Assembly (NCBI GenBank): GCA_017471925.1
Contig: JAFURM010000032.1
Coordinates: 1-64,000, forward strand
Reading direction: 5' to 3'
DNA: 64,000 nt
Source of the DNA: Bacteroides sp.
GTDB lineage: Bacteria; Bacteroidota; Bacteroidia; Bacteroidales; Bacteroidaceae
The stretch's first letter is position 1. The number at the start of each line of letters is the position of its first letter. Shown one piece after another: positions 1 through 7,918 of the stretch. The notes beneath the pieces were generated by a model that had not been told where the DNA came from, did no database searches, and saw only the letters and a list, made by a program, of their open reading frames with translations. Both the position numbers and the translations under genes were made by a program.

Positions 1-1
1 A

Positions 2-1114
2 GTTTATTCACCTTGGGGACTTCGTGCGTGGGGAGAAAATACCAGTATGTTCGCAAAATGTACTCTTGGAGATAATGACATTGATATGGGTACACTTCCT
101 AATGACATTGAAATGGTAGGATTTGCAGGTAATTGGACGACGACCAATAAATCGGGAAATAATCAAATGTTTGATGGGAACAATAAAACTATCAGTAATT
201 TGAGGGTTGTTGGTGGCTATCAGTCGAATAATAATACCTATGTAGGATTTATTGGACAGTTAGGCAGCAATGCAACTTTCAAGGATGTTACTTTTAAAGG
301 AAGTACGGTGGCTGTTGTTTCTGGTGGAAACACATTTGTTGGTATTGCTATGGGAACTACTACAGATATTAGTGGAACAGTAAGTGGCGTGACAATCGAG
401 CCGAATCCGGATAGCACCGATCCTGTCTTCCGTATATCAGTAAGTGGCAATAATGATAGAATTTATTTGGGAGCAGTAATAGGAAAAACGGGTGCAAAAC
501 AAATAGTAAAGAATTGTATAAACAATCAGGACTTGGCTGTTACGGGCATAAATGATGATAATACAATAACTTGTTATTGGTTAATGATTGGTGGTATTTC
601 GGGTTTCGCTAATGAGGGTGATTTGTTCTTGCAATGTGTAAACAATGGGAATATTGAGCTAAAAAATGCTACTACCAACAGCCAAAAGCTAATAGGCGGA
701 ATTGTCAGTATGATGGGCAATGGTATATTTGTAGCCTGTGCCAATACGGGAAGTATCACTGCACCAGAAGACTACGTCATTAGTGGAATAGGTTATAGTC
801 CTAATTACGCCAATTATGGCTGTTATAGCACTAATCATGCTGTAACAGCAAGTTTGACTAAGGGGTCTTTTAATGGTTTCTACGATTCCGTATCAACCAA
901 TTTAACCGGAGTAACCCAAGTGACAGAATTCAATGCCGATGCCGTAGTAAACGGTATGAATGCCGCCCTCGTCACATACAATAGTACCGCAGACTTGGCT
1001 GATGCCAAGAAGTGCGACAAGCATTGGGAGAAAAGCACTGATCCTAATTATCCTTATCCGGTGCTGGTAGATGGCACTCCTGCAGAATCTACAACATCTA
1101 CAGAGGAGCAATAA
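2..1114 (+). CDS. Adhesin/fimbrillin-like surface protein, 3' part only
   Basis: The reading frame is open from the first bases of the window with no stop, so the true start lies upstream; 370 residues are visible. The visible part is rich in Asn, Thr, Gly and Ser, with repeated short beta-type stretches such as MFDGNNKTISNL and YVGFIGQLG followed by FKDVTFKG. This pattern resembles GLUG-type or beta-helical repeats of Bacteroidales surface and fimbria-associated proteins. No catalytic motif is visible. The C-terminus is short and acidic (STTSTEEQ), without an obvious sorting domain. The DNA is clearly AT-richer than the dinB and his genes that follow, which fits an accessory surface gene. 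A hairpin terminator follows at 1141-1184. Family placement is inference from composition and repeat style; the exact fimbrillin type cannot be stated. Confidence 0.6.
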   Translation, partial: VYSPWGLRAWGENTSMFAKCTLGDNDIDMGTLPNDIEMVGFAGNWTTTNKSGNNQMFDGNNKTISNLRVVGGYQSNNNTYVGFIGQLGSNATFKDVTFKGSTVAVVSGGNTFVGIAMGTTTDISGTVSGVTIEPNPDSTDPVFRISVSGNNDRIYLGAVIGKTGAKQIVKNCINNQDLAVTGINDDNTITCYWLMIGGISGFANEGDLFLQCVNNGNIELKNATTNSQKLIGGIVSMMGNGIFVACANTGSITAPEDYVISGIGYSPNYANYGCYSTNHAVTASLTKGSFNGFYDSVSTNLTGVTQVTEFNADAVVNGMNAALVTYNSTADLADAKKCDKHWEKSTDPNYPYPVLVDGTPAESTTSTEEQ

Positions 1115-1140
1115 GGGAAGCGCAAATCCCCGAAATACGC

Positions 1141-1184
1141 AAAGACAGGCTCTCCACCTCACAGTGGCAAGGCCTGTCTTTTGG
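1141..1184 (+). terminator. Rho-independent terminator after the adhesin fragment
   Basis: A perfect 10-bp stem (AAAGACAGGC with GCCTGTCTTT) encloses a 21-nt loop that itself contains a 4-bp CCAC/GTGG stem. The right arm runs into a short T stretch. It lies 27 nt after the stop codon of the upstream gene. Confidence 0.6.
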
Positions 1185-1238
1185 TGCATCCCCATCTATT
1201 TCGCTTCGTTGTTGTAGCAAAGGAGATGCTCCCTCCTC

Positions 1239-2336
1239 TCACTCCAGGAACTCCAATTCCAACTGCTCCCATGTGCCGGAGCTGTCGGACTTCTCGTCCT
1301 GTTCATCGCGGGGGTGGGAGACGGAAAGGCCGATGAGGCGGATGGGGCGTTGGTCGTCATAGGGCACCTCTTTCAGCAACTGCTTGGCTAAGGGCAGGAT
1401 GGCCTGCAGGGTGGTCAGTTCGTGGGGACGCGTGAGGCTGCGGGTCACCTGGGTGAAGTCGTGAAACTTTACCTTCAGCGTCAGGGTGTTGCCACGGAAA
1501 GTCTTGTCGGAAAGGCGTTGCACCAACTCCACCGCCACGTGATAAAGCTCGATGATGACCGATGAACGGCGGGAGATGTCCTTCTCCAGCGTGCGTTCAC
1601 ACCCCACCGACTTGCGCACCCGCACGGCTTCTACTGGGCGAAGGTCGATGCCGCGGGCAAAGTCATGGTAGAGCATCCCCGCCTTGCCGAACCAGCGTGT
1701 CAGGCTCTCGCGCGAACACTCGCGCAACTGCTTGCCCGTGTGGATGCCCAGGGCGTGCATCTTCTTGGCCGTCACGGGGCCTACTCCCCAAAACTGTTCG
1801 ATGGAGAGACGGGAGATGAACTCCAACGCCTGGTCGGGATGGATGGTGCAGAGGCCGTCGGGCTTGCGGTAGTCAGAGGCTATCTTGGCCAGAAACTTGT
1901 TGTAGGAGACACCGGCCGAGGCCACTAACCGGAGACGCTCCCGAATCTTCTGCTTGATTTCGCGGGCAATGTCTACGGCTAAGGGAATGCCGGGCTTGTT
2001 GACCGTGACGTCCAGGAAGGCTTCGTCCAAGGAGATGGGCTCGATGAGGTCGGTGTATTCGCGAAACACCTCATGGATGCGGGCAGAGACAGCCTTGTAC
2101 ACCTCCATGCGGCCGGGGACGAAAATCAGGTCGGGACACAACTGCTTGGCACGCAGCGAGGACATGGCCGAACGCACCCCGTAGCGGCGGGCCTCGTAAC
2201 TGGCGGCGGCCACCACACCACGCTCTTCGGCATGGCCCACGGCAATGGGCTTGCCGAGCAACCCGGGATTGTCGCGCTGCTCCACGGAAGCATAGAAGGC
2301 ATCCATGTCTATGTGTATGATCTTACGTCCGGTCAT
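1239..2336 (-). CDS. dinB: DNA polymerase IV (Y family, translesion)
   Basis: Error-prone Y-family polymerase that extends past lesions and mismatched ends; cytoplasmic, 365 residues. The N-terminus MTGRKIIHIDMDAFYASVEQ carries the first metal-binding Asp, and SLDEAFLDVT near residue 100 carries the catalytic Asp-Glu pair. A helix-hairpin-helix thumb (QFWGVGPVTAKKM) and a little-finger domain follow. The extreme C-terminus (EQLELEFLE) resembles a beta-clamp binding motif. The ATG at 2336 is chosen because the family begins directly before the IDMDAFYASVE motif; a longer frame to 2384 adds 16 unrelated residues. A possible -7 element (TACCTTTG, minus strand 2351-2344) lies just upstream of this start, without a clear -33 box, so the leader would be very short or absent. 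Confidence 0.93.
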   Translation of the reverse strand: MTGRKIIHIDMDAFYASVEQRDNPGLLGKPIAVGHAEERGVVAAASYEARRYGVRSAMSSLRAKQLCPDLIFVPGRMEVYKAVSARIHEVFREYTDLIEPISLDEAFLDVTVNKPGIPLAVDIAREIKQKIRERLRLVASAGVSYNKFLAKIASDYRKPDGLCTIHPDQALEFISRLSIEQFWGVGPVTAKKMHALGIHTGKQLRECSRESLTRWFGKAGMLYHDFARGIDLRPVEAVRVRKSVGCERTLEKDISRRSSVIIELYHVAVELVQRLSDKTFRGNTLTLKVKFHDFTQVTRSLTRPHELTTLQAILPLAKQLLKEVPYDDQRPIRLIGLSVSHPRDEQDEKSDSSGTWEQLELEFLE

Positions 2337-2419
2337 GACGCTGCAAAGGTACGAAAAAAGCGGTATAACCTCTCGGAAAAGCAAAAAGTAAGCAAATGGA
2401 AAACTTTTCGTGATAAATA

Positions 2420-2451
2420 TTTGTTTCTTTCAAAGATAAGCTATACTTTTG
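2420..2451 (+). promoter_or_regulatory. Bacteroidales housekeeping promoter of the his operon
   Basis: A -33 box TTTG (2420-2423) is followed after exactly 20 bp by a -7 box TACTTTTG (2444-2451), matching the TTTG/TAnnTTTG consensus of the Bacteroidales primary sigma factor. Transcription would start near 2458, about 15 nt before the leader peptide ATG at 2473. Confidence 0.8.
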
Positions 2452-2472
2452 TCGCGTAAAACAGAAAGAAAT

Positions 2473-2523
2473 ATGAACCGTAACATGACCCATCATCACC
2501 ATCATCATCACTCCGGCGAATAA
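2473..2523 (+). CDS. hisL: His operon leader peptide (7 consecutive His codons)
   Basis: A 16-codon ORF reads MNRNMTHHHHHHHSGE then TAA. Codons 7-13 (2491-2511) are seven consecutive His codons. It sits between a consensus promoter (2420-2451) and a hairpin terminator (2583-2620) that precedes hisG. This is the architecture of transcription attenuation: when charged tRNA-His is scarce the ribosome stalls on the His run, and this should favour an antiterminator. A candidate antiterminator is GGCGAG at 2532-2537 pairing with CTTGCC at 2588-2593, the left arm of the terminator. A ribosome resting at the stop codon would reach about 2535 and mask it; a ribosome stalled within the His run would leave it free. 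The peptide and promoter are directly visible; the pairing is inferred. Confidence 0.88.
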   Translation: MNRNMTHHHHHHHSGE

Positions 2524-2582
2524 TTCGGGTGGGCGAGGTTGTGCATGTGTATGTTGTGGACACAATATAGAAACATAAACAG

Positions 2583-2620
2583 AGGGGCTTGCCGATGAAC
2601 ATTGGCAAGCCTTTCCGTTT
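2583..2620 (+). terminator. His operon attenuator terminator
   Basis: GGCTTGCC (2586-2593) pairs perfectly with GGCAAGCC (2604-2611) around a 10-nt loop, can be extended outward by two G-U pairs and one A-U pair, and runs into TTTCCGTTTT. It ends 20 nt before the hisG ATG, so it would prevent transcription of the structural genes unless its left arm is captured by the upstream GGCGAG segment. Confidence 0.82.
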
Positions 2621-2640
2621 TCAAACAAAAACATAAAAGT

Positions 2641-3498
2641 ATGACTCTATTGAGAATTGCAGTACAAGCCAAAGGACGCCTCTATGAAGAGACCATGTCG
2701 TTTCTGGAAGAGGCCGACATCAAACTGAGTGCCACCAAGCGCACCCTGCTGGTGCAGTCGCCCAACTTTCCCATCGAAGTGCTCTTCTTGCGCGACGACG
2801 ACATTCCCCAGACCGTGGCCACCGGCGTGGCCGACATCGGCATAGTGGGCGAGAACGAGTTTGTGGAGAGGGGCGAAGATGCCGCCATCGTGAAACGCCT
2901 GGGATTCAGCAAGTGCCGCCTGTCGCTGGCACTCCCCAAGGATATCGACTATCCCGGCGTGCAGTGGTTTGAGGGCAAGAAGATTGCCACTTCCTATCCC
3001 GGCATCCTCTCCACCTACCTGAAGGAGCAGGGCGTGAAGGCCGAGATACACGTGATTACCGGCTCGGTAGAGGTGTCGCCCGGCATCGGCCTGGCCGACG
3101 CCATCTTCGACATTGTCAGCTCGGGCTCCACTCTGGTGAGCAACCGTCTGAAAGAGGTGGAGGTGGTGATGAACTCCGAGGCCCTGCTGATAGGCAACAA
3201 GCAGCTGTCGGACGAGAAGCAGGAAATCCTGAACGAACTGCTCTTCCGCATGGATGCCGTGAAGAGTGCCGAAGACAAGAAATATGTGCTGATGAATGTC
3301 CCCAAGGGAAAGCTGGAGGAGATTATAGCCGTGCTGCCGGGCATGAAGAGCCCCACCATCATGCCGCTGGCACAAGAAGGGTGGTGCTCCGTCCACACCG
3401 TGCTCGACGAGAAGTGCTTCTGGGAAATCATCGGCAAGCTGAAGGCTTTGGGGGCTGAGGGCATCCTGGTGCTCCCCATCGAGAAGATGATTGTCTGA
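2641..3498 (+). CDS. hisG: ATP phosphoribosyltransferase, long form
   Basis: Catalyses the first, committed step of histidine synthesis (ATP plus PRPP to phosphoribosyl-ATP). The 285 residues are the long form: a two-lobed periplasmic-binding-protein-like catalytic part with the PRPP loop region VEVSPGIGLADAIFDIVSSG near residues 150-170, and a C-terminal ACT-like regulatory domain from about residue 210 (KYVLMNVPKGKLEEI) that binds histidine for feedback inhibition. The start at 2641 matches the family N-terminus (LLRIAVQAKGRL); the open frame extends 39 nt upstream into the attenuator and is not expected to be translated. It is first in hisG-hisD-hisC-hisB, 49 nt before hisD. No Shine-Dalgarno is visible (AAACATAAAAGT before ATG), as is normal for this group. 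Confidence 0.96.
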   Translation: MTLLRIAVQAKGRLYEETMSFLEEADIKLSATKRTLLVQSPNFPIEVLFLRDDDIPQTVATGVADIGIVGENEFVERGEDAAIVKRLGFSKCRLSLALPKDIDYPGVQWFEGKKIATSYPGILSTYLKEQGVKAEIHVITGSVEVSPGIGLADAIFDIVSSGSTLVSNRLKEVEVVMNSEALLIGNKQLSDEKQEILNELLFRMDAVKSAEDKKYVLMNVPKGKLEEIIAVLPGMKSPTIMPLAQEGWCSVHTVLDEKCFWEIIGKLKALGAEGILVLPIEKMIV

Positions 3499-3547
3499 GC
3501 CTGCACCTTATTATATATGTACACACCCGTTATCTATCTGAAAACCC

Positions 3548-4834
3548 ATGATACTGATTGACAATCCCCACAAGTCCCAATGGGCAGCCCTGCTGCAGCG
3601 TCCGCTGTTAGAGACGGAGAAACTCTTCGGCACCGTACAGGGCATTATAGACCGCGTCAAGGCCGAAGGCGACCGAGCCGTGCTGGAGATGGAAGAGAAG
3701 TTCGACCACGTGAAGCTCTCCGGCCTGCGGGTCAGTGACGAGGAACTGGCCGAGGCCGAAACCCTCATCAGCCGGGAACTGAAGGAAGCCATCCTGCTGG
3801 CCAAGCAGAACATAGAGACTTTCCATGCCGCCCAGCGCTTTGAGGGTAGGAGAGTGACCACCCAGGAAGGCGTGTGCTGCTGGCAGAAGGCCGTAGCCAT
3901 AGAAAAGGTGGGCCTCTATATCCCCGGTGGTACGGCGCCGCTCTTCTCCACCGTGCTGATGCTGGCATTGCCCGCCAAGATTGCCGGCTGCAAGGAAATC
4001 GTGCTTTGCACCCCTCCGGGACGCAACGGGAAGATTCACCCCGCCGTGGCCTTTGCCGCCAAGGTGGCCGGTGTCAGCCTGGTCTTCAAGGCCGGTGGTG
4101 TGCAGGCCATCGCCGCCATGGCTTATGGCACGCAAAGCATCCCCAAAGTCTACAAGATATTCGGCCCCGGCAACCAGTATGTCACGGCTGCCAAGCAGCT
4201 CGTCAGCCTGCGCGATGTGGCCATCGATATGCCGGCCGGCCCGTCGGAAGTGGAAGTCCTGGCCGATGCCACGGCCAATCCCGCCTTTGTGGCGGCCGAC
4301 CTCTTGAGCCAGGCCGAGCATGGGGTGGACAGTCAGGCCGTGCTGATTACCACTTCTGCGGCCCTGCAGCAGCAGGTGAAGGAGGAGGTGGAACGCCAGT
4401 TGGCCCGCCTGCCGCGCAAGGAGATTGCCGAGAAGTCATTGGCCAACAGCAAACTGATTGTGGTGGCCGACATGGAAGAGGCCATAGAGATGACCAATGC
4501 CTATGCTCCCGAACACCTGATTATAGAGACGGCCGACTACCTCAGCGTGGCAGAGCGGGTGGTGAATGCCGGCTCCGTCTTCCTGGGGTCGCTCACGCCC
4601 GAGAGTGCCGGCGACTATGCCTCGGGCACTAACCACACCCTGCCCACCAACGGCTATGCCAAGGCATACAGCGGTGTCAGCTTAGACAGCTTCATACGCA
4701 AGATAACCTTCCAGGAAATCAAACCCGAAGGCCTACGGAAGATAGGCCCCGCCATTGAAATCATGGCCGCCAACGAGCAGTTGGATGCCCATAAGAATGC
4801 AGTAACCGTGAGATTAAAGGAGATTGGACAATGA
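3548..4834 (+). CDS. hisD: Histidinol dehydrogenase
   Basis: Zinc-dependent NAD+ enzyme that oxidises L-histidinol twice to histidine, the last step of the pathway. The 428 residues are normal for the family. Visible signatures are [20 protein letters not shown] (about 120-140), [17 protein letters not shown] (about 210), [13 protein letters not shown] (about 230), the zinc/catalytic segment [12 protein letters not shown] (about 255-265) and [20 protein letters not shown] near residue 350, which carries conserved zinc and substrate ligands. The 3' end overlaps the hisC start by 4 nt (ATGA at 4831-4834), so the two are translationally coupled. Confidence 0.97.
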   Translation: MILIDNPHKSQWAALLQRPLLETEKLFGTVQGIIDRVKAEGDRAVLEMEEKFDHVKLSGLRVSDEELAEAETLISRELKEAILLAKQNIETFHAAQRFEGRRVTTQEGVCCWQKAVAIEKVGLYIPGGTAPLFSTVLMLALPAKIAGCKEIVLCTPPGRNGKIHPAVAFAAKVAGVSLVFKAGGVQAIAAMAYGTQSIPKVYKIFGPGNQYVTAAKQLVSLRDVAIDMPAGPSEVEVLADATANPAFVAADLLSQAEHGVDSQAVLITTSAALQQQVKEEVERQLARLPRKEIAEKSLANSKLIVVADMEEAIEMTNAYAPEHLIIETADYLSVAERVVNAGSVFLGSLTPESAGDYASGTNHTLPTNGYAKAYSGVSLDSFIRKITFQEIKPEGLRKIGPAIEIMAANEQLDAHKNAVTVRLKEIGQ

Positions 4835-5874
4835 AAAAGAGCCTGAAACAACTGACGCGCCCCAACGTGTGGCGCCTGAAGCCTTACTCCTCGGCACGCG
4901 ACGAATACAAGGGAGTGACGGCCTCCGTCTTCCTCGATGCCAACGAGAACCCCTATAACGCCCCCTTCAACCGCTATCCCGACCCGCTGCAGGAGAGCGT
5001 AAAGGCAAAGCTCAGCCGGATAAAGGGAGTACCCGCCGACCGCATTTTCTTAGGCAATGGAAGCGATGAGGCCATCGACCTCGTGTTCAGGGCCTTCTGT
5101 GAACCGAGGGTGGACAATGTGGTGGCCATTGACCCCACTTACGGCATGTATCAGGTGTGTGCCGAGGTGAACGACGTGGAGTATCGCAAGGTGTTGCTTG
5201 ACGAACATTTCCAGGTTACGGCCGAGCGACTGCTGGCCGCCACCGATGCCCACACCAAGGCCATCTTCCTCTGTTCGCCCAACAATCCTACGGGCAACGA
5301 CCTCTCCCGCAAGGAGATGGAACGCCTGTTGCAGGAGTTCGACGGCCTTATCGTCATGGACGAGGCCTACAATGACTTCTCGGAAGCCCCCTCCTTCACC
5401 CAAGAGCTGGAGCGATACCCCAACATCATCGTCCTGCAGACCTTCTCCAAGGCCTGGGGATGTGCGGCCATACGCCTCGGCATGGCTTTCGCCTCGGCCG
5501 ACATCATTGCCATCTTCAATAAAATCAAGTACCCCTACAACGTCAATCTCCTGACCCAAAGGCAGGCATTGGAGATGTTGGAGGAGTATGACCGCATCGG
5601 GCAATGGATTGACACGCTGAAGGAAGAGCGCACCCGCCTCCTTGAACGCTTTGCCCAACTGCCCTGCACCCTGCGGATATTTGACACGGCGGCCAACTTC
5701 TTCCTGGCCCGCATGACGGACGCCCCACGCATCTATAACTACTTAGTGGGAGAGGGCATCATCGTGCGCAACCGCCACAATGTCTCCCTCTGTGCCAACT
5801 GCCTGCGGGTGACCATCGGTACGCCCGACGAAAACCGTGAACTGCTCAGGGCATTGGAAGCCTATAAAGAATAA
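4831..5874 (+). CDS. hisC: Histidinol-phosphate aminotransferase
   Basis: PLP enzyme converting imidazole-acetol phosphate plus glutamate to histidinol phosphate. The 347-residue class I/II aminotransferase fold shows the substrate-arm motif LDANENPYN (residues 35-43), SPNNPTGN at 149-156, the PLP-nitrogen Asp in VMDEAY (Asp177), the Schiff-base lysine in TFSKAWG (Lys207) and the phosphate-binding Arg region AAIRLGMAF. The start overlaps the hisD stop by 4 nt. hisB follows 35 nt later in the same direction. Confidence 0.96.
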   Translation: MKKSLKQLTRPNVWRLKPYSSARDEYKGVTASVFLDANENPYNAPFNRYPDPLQESVKAKLSRIKGVPADRIFLGNGSDEAIDLVFRAFCEPRVDNVVAIDPTYGMYQVCAEVNDVEYRKVLLDEHFQVTAERLLAATDAHTKAIFLCSPNNPTGNDLSRKEMERLLQEFDGLIVMDEAYNDFSEAPSFTQELERYPNIIVLQTFSKAWGCAAIRLGMAFASADIIAIFNKIKYPYNVNLLTQRQALEMLEEYDRIGQWIDTLKEERTRLLERFAQLPCTLRIFDTAANFFLARMTDAPRIYNYLVGEGIIVRNRHNVSLCANCLRVTIGTPDENRELLRALEAYKE

Positions 5875-5909
5875 CCACCTTCACCTCACTTTAAAGCCAA
5901 TCACATTTC

Positions 5910-7061
5910 ATGAGCAAAAAAGTCTTATTCATCGATCGCGACGGAACACTCGTCATAGAACCTCCCATTGACTATCAGCTGGACTCCTTAGAAAAGCTGG
6001 AGTTCTATCCCAAGGTGATGCGCAACCTGGGATTCATCCGCAGCAAGCTGGACTTTGAGTTTGTCATGGTCACCAATCAGGACGGCTTAGGCACGGCTGC
6101 CTTCCCCGAAGACACCTTCTGGCCCGCCCACAACCTGATGATGAAGACCTTGGAAGGCGAAGGCGTCACGTTCGATGCCGTCTGCATTGACCGCAGCATG
6201 CCCGAGGACAATGCGCCCACACGCAAGCCACGCACAGGCATGCTTGCCCGTTACATGGATAATCCCGACTATGACCTGAAGAACAGCTTCGTCATCGGCG
6301 ACCGTGCCACCGATGTGGAGCTGGCCAGGAACCTGGGCTGTCGTGCCATCCTGCTGCAGGACGACATGACCTCCTTGCGTCCTCTCGCTCAGGGAGGGAA
6401 AGCCTCCTGTGAGGGGCTTCCGGAGGTGTGTGCCCTGGCCACCAAGGATTGGGACAAGGTGGCGGAGTTCCTCTTTGCCGGCGAAAGGAAGGCCGAAGTG
6501 CGTCGCACCACCAAGGAGACCGATATTCAGGTGGCCGTCAATCTGGATGGCAACGGCCATTGTGACATCCATACGGGGTTGGGCTTTTTCGACCACATGT
6601 TGGAGCAGATTGGCAAGCACGGCGGCATGGATCTCACCATCCGTGTGGAGGGAGACCTCTACGTGGACGAGCACCATACGATAGAGGATACGGCACTTGC
6701 CCTGGGCGAATGTCTGCTTCAGGCCTTGGGCAGCAAGCGCGGCATTGAGCGTTATGGCTATTGCCTGCCCATGGACGATTGCCTCTGCCAGGTTTGCCTG
6801 GATTTCGGTGGCCGCCCCTGGCTGGTGTGGGATGCCCGTTTCCGTCGCGAGAAGATAGGCGAAATGCCCACGGAGATGTTCCTGCATTTCTTCAAGTCTC
6901 TCAGCGATGCTGCCAGGATGAACCTGAACATCAAGGCTGAAGGCGAGAATGAGCATCACAAGATAGAAGGCATATTCAAAGCCTTGGCCCGTGCCCTGAA
7001 GATGGCGGTGAAGCGCGACATCTATCACTATGAACTCCCCAGCTCTAAAGGGGTGTTGTAG
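5910..7061 (+). CDS. hisB: Bifunctional histidinol-phosphatase / imidazoleglycerol-phosphate dehydratase
   Basis: Fusion enzyme carrying pathway steps 7 and 9. Residues 1 to about 170 are a HAD phosphatase with the nucleophile and acid/base Asp in FIDRDGTLV (Asp9, Asp11), a thiol-free insertion typical of the HisB-N family, and [12 protein letters not shown] near residue 135. From about residue 190 ([17 protein letters not shown]) the IGP dehydratase follows, with its two manganese-binding His motifs, [16 protein letters not shown] and [14 protein letters not shown], plus the second pseudo-repeat [12 protein letters not shown] and [18 protein letters not shown]. This is the last his gene in the window; hisA, hisF, hisH and hisIE are not here. 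No clear terminator follows before the promoter at 7091. Confidence 0.97.
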   Translation: MSKKVLFIDRDGTLVIEPPIDYQLDSLEKLEFYPKVMRNLGFIRSKLDFEFVMVTNQDGLGTAAFPEDTFWPAHNLMMKTLEGEGVTFDAVCIDRSMPEDNAPTRKPRTGMLARYMDNPDYDLKNSFVIGDRATDVELARNLGCRAILLQDDMTSLRPLAQGGKASCEGLPEVCALATKDWDKVAEFLFAGERKAEVRRTTKETDIQVAVNLDGNGHCDIHTGLGFFDHMLEQIGKHGGMDLTIRVEGDLYVDEHHTIEDTALALGECLLQALGSKRGIERYGYCLPMDDCLCQVCLDFGGRPWLVWDARFRREKIGEMPTEMFLHFFKSLSDAARMNLNIKAEGENEHHKIEGIFKALARALKMAVKRDIYHYELPSSKGVL

Positions 7062-7090
7062 TCAGGAAGGGCTTGAAATATTCCCTAATC

Positions 7091-7122
7091 TTTGGACGTT
7101 TGCTGCAAATCATCTATATTTG
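7091..7122 (+). promoter_or_regulatory. Strong consensus promoter for a small-ORF transcript
   Basis: TTTG at 7091-7094, a 20-bp spacer and TATATTTG at 7115-7122 match the Bacteroidales promoter consensus perfectly. Transcription from about 7129 would cover the 22-codon ORF, the long hairpin and the 49-codon ORF downstream. This separates these tiny genes from the his operon. Confidence 0.78.
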
Positions 7123-7147
7123 CAGCCACAAAAAAAGAAGAAAATAT

Positions 7148-7216
7148 ATGATGAAAAACTTGTGTATGTCAGATAGTTTGTTAGCAAGCAAGTATTCTGG
7201 TATATTAAAGAAATAG
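7148..7216 (+). CDS. Tiny 22-aa ORF upstream of a long hairpin (unknown)
   Basis: The ORF reads MMKNLCMSDSLLASKYSGIL followed by two lysines and TAG. It starts about 20 nt after the predicted transcription start of the promoter at 7091-7122 and ends 15 nt before a 23-bp hairpin. I do not recognise a family. It could be a real micro-peptide, a leader peptide controlling the downstream 49-codon ORF, or chance. Unlike the his leader it has no run of one amino acid, though Ser, Leu and Lys are over-represented. Confidence 0.4.
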   Translation: MMKNLCMSDSLLASKYSGILKK

Positions 7217-7231
7217 CGGAACGGACGTGGA

Positions 7232-7284
7232 GCACACAGCCCCGGCGTGCAAGGAGATGGGCCTTGCACGTCGGGGCTGTGTGC
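7232..7284 (+). repeat. Long near-perfect stem-loop (23-bp stem, 7-nt loop)
   Basis: The left arm 7232-7254 (begins GCACACAGCCCCGG) pairs with the right arm 7262-7284 (ends CGGGGCTGTGTGC) over 23 bp, with a single G-U pair, around the loop AGATGGG. No T-run follows on the plus strand, so it is not an ordinary terminator. It sits in the presumed 5' leader of the 49-codon ORF at 7375 and could be an RNA-stability or regulatory hairpin. Confidence 0.75.
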
Positions 7285-7374
7285 GTAATGCCCGCTCTGT
7301 CAGACTGTGTGCGAAGCGGCTATCCGCGCGACACTTATCCTGAATATCAATATTAACCCCAAATATAAAAGAGT

Positions 7375-7524
7375 ATGAACAAGACAATGAAGAACAACAA
7401 TACAACACCGGCCTACGAGGCCCCGCAAGTGGAAATTATCGAAGTGGCTGTGGAGAAAGACTATGCCCAAAGTGTAGACGATGACCCTAAAGGAACTATC
7501 GACGGGATGCCCTGGCATGAATGA
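7375..7524 (+). CDS. Small YEAP-motif protein, 49 aa (unknown function)
   Basis: The peptide begins MNKTMKNNNTTPAYEAP and carries the core YEAPQVEIIEVAVE at residues 14-27, then a variable acidic tail ending IDGMPWHE. The same core, YEAP-x-VE-xx-EV-x-VE, occurs in the 42-residue ORF at 45507-45635 beside a fimbrillin gene, and only the tails differ. That conservation between two distant loci is the main reason to call it a gene. It has no signal peptide or membrane segment. It lies downstream of a consensus promoter, a 22-codon ORF and a long hairpin. Function is unknown; small proteins with this core occur in Bacteroidales as hypothetical proteins as far as I recall. Confidence 0.65.
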   Translation: MNKTMKNNNTTPAYEAPQVEIIEVAVEKDYAQSVDDDPKGTIDGMPWHE

Positions 7525-7711
7525 GAAAGAGAGCATCCGAAGTCAAGAGGTAGGAGGAGAACGAGACTGCGCTCATCTTTCAGTATTTCAGAATCGTATG
7601 CCATGTTCATCCTTCTTTGTCGCGGGCAAATATATTAGAAAAATATTACAAACATATTTAAAAAACGGGAAAGATGCAAATCTTGCCCGAAAAACATGCC
7701 ACAATATGCGT

Positions 7712-7899
7712 TGAAATGCCCCGCCAATGTCCGCCGAAGTGCTCAGCGGCTCAGCACTCAAGTGTTCAGCCGCTGAACGGTTGTGGTGCTCAGCTAATGA
7801 GCGGTCATATAGCTCAGCCGCTGAGCACTCGAGTGTTCAGCGGCTTAACACTGAGGTGCTCAGCGGCTGAGCACTTGGACAGTGTAAAGATTTGCGCGA
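7712..7899 (+). repeat. Palindrome-rich intergenic element, copy 1
   Basis: About six degenerate copies of a palindromic unit (GTGCTCAGCGGCTGAGCAC) are packed in 7739-7876, flanked by two different edge motifs: GGCGG-ACATT-GGCG read outward on the left, and CAGTGTAAAGATTTGCGCG on the right. A second copy at 40029-40184 has the same edges in the opposite order, so the two are inverted relative to each other. It contains no credible ORF. Upstream, 7525-7711 is AT-rich and shows no gene I can support. Confidence 0.75.
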
Positions 7900-7918
7900 G
7901 AGGTGTCCCGTAGAGCGG

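Noticed and set aside
7739-7876. Possible CRISPR array
   Set aside because: Units are palindromic and contiguous with degenerate sequence; there are no constant-length unique spacers and no cas genes nearby.
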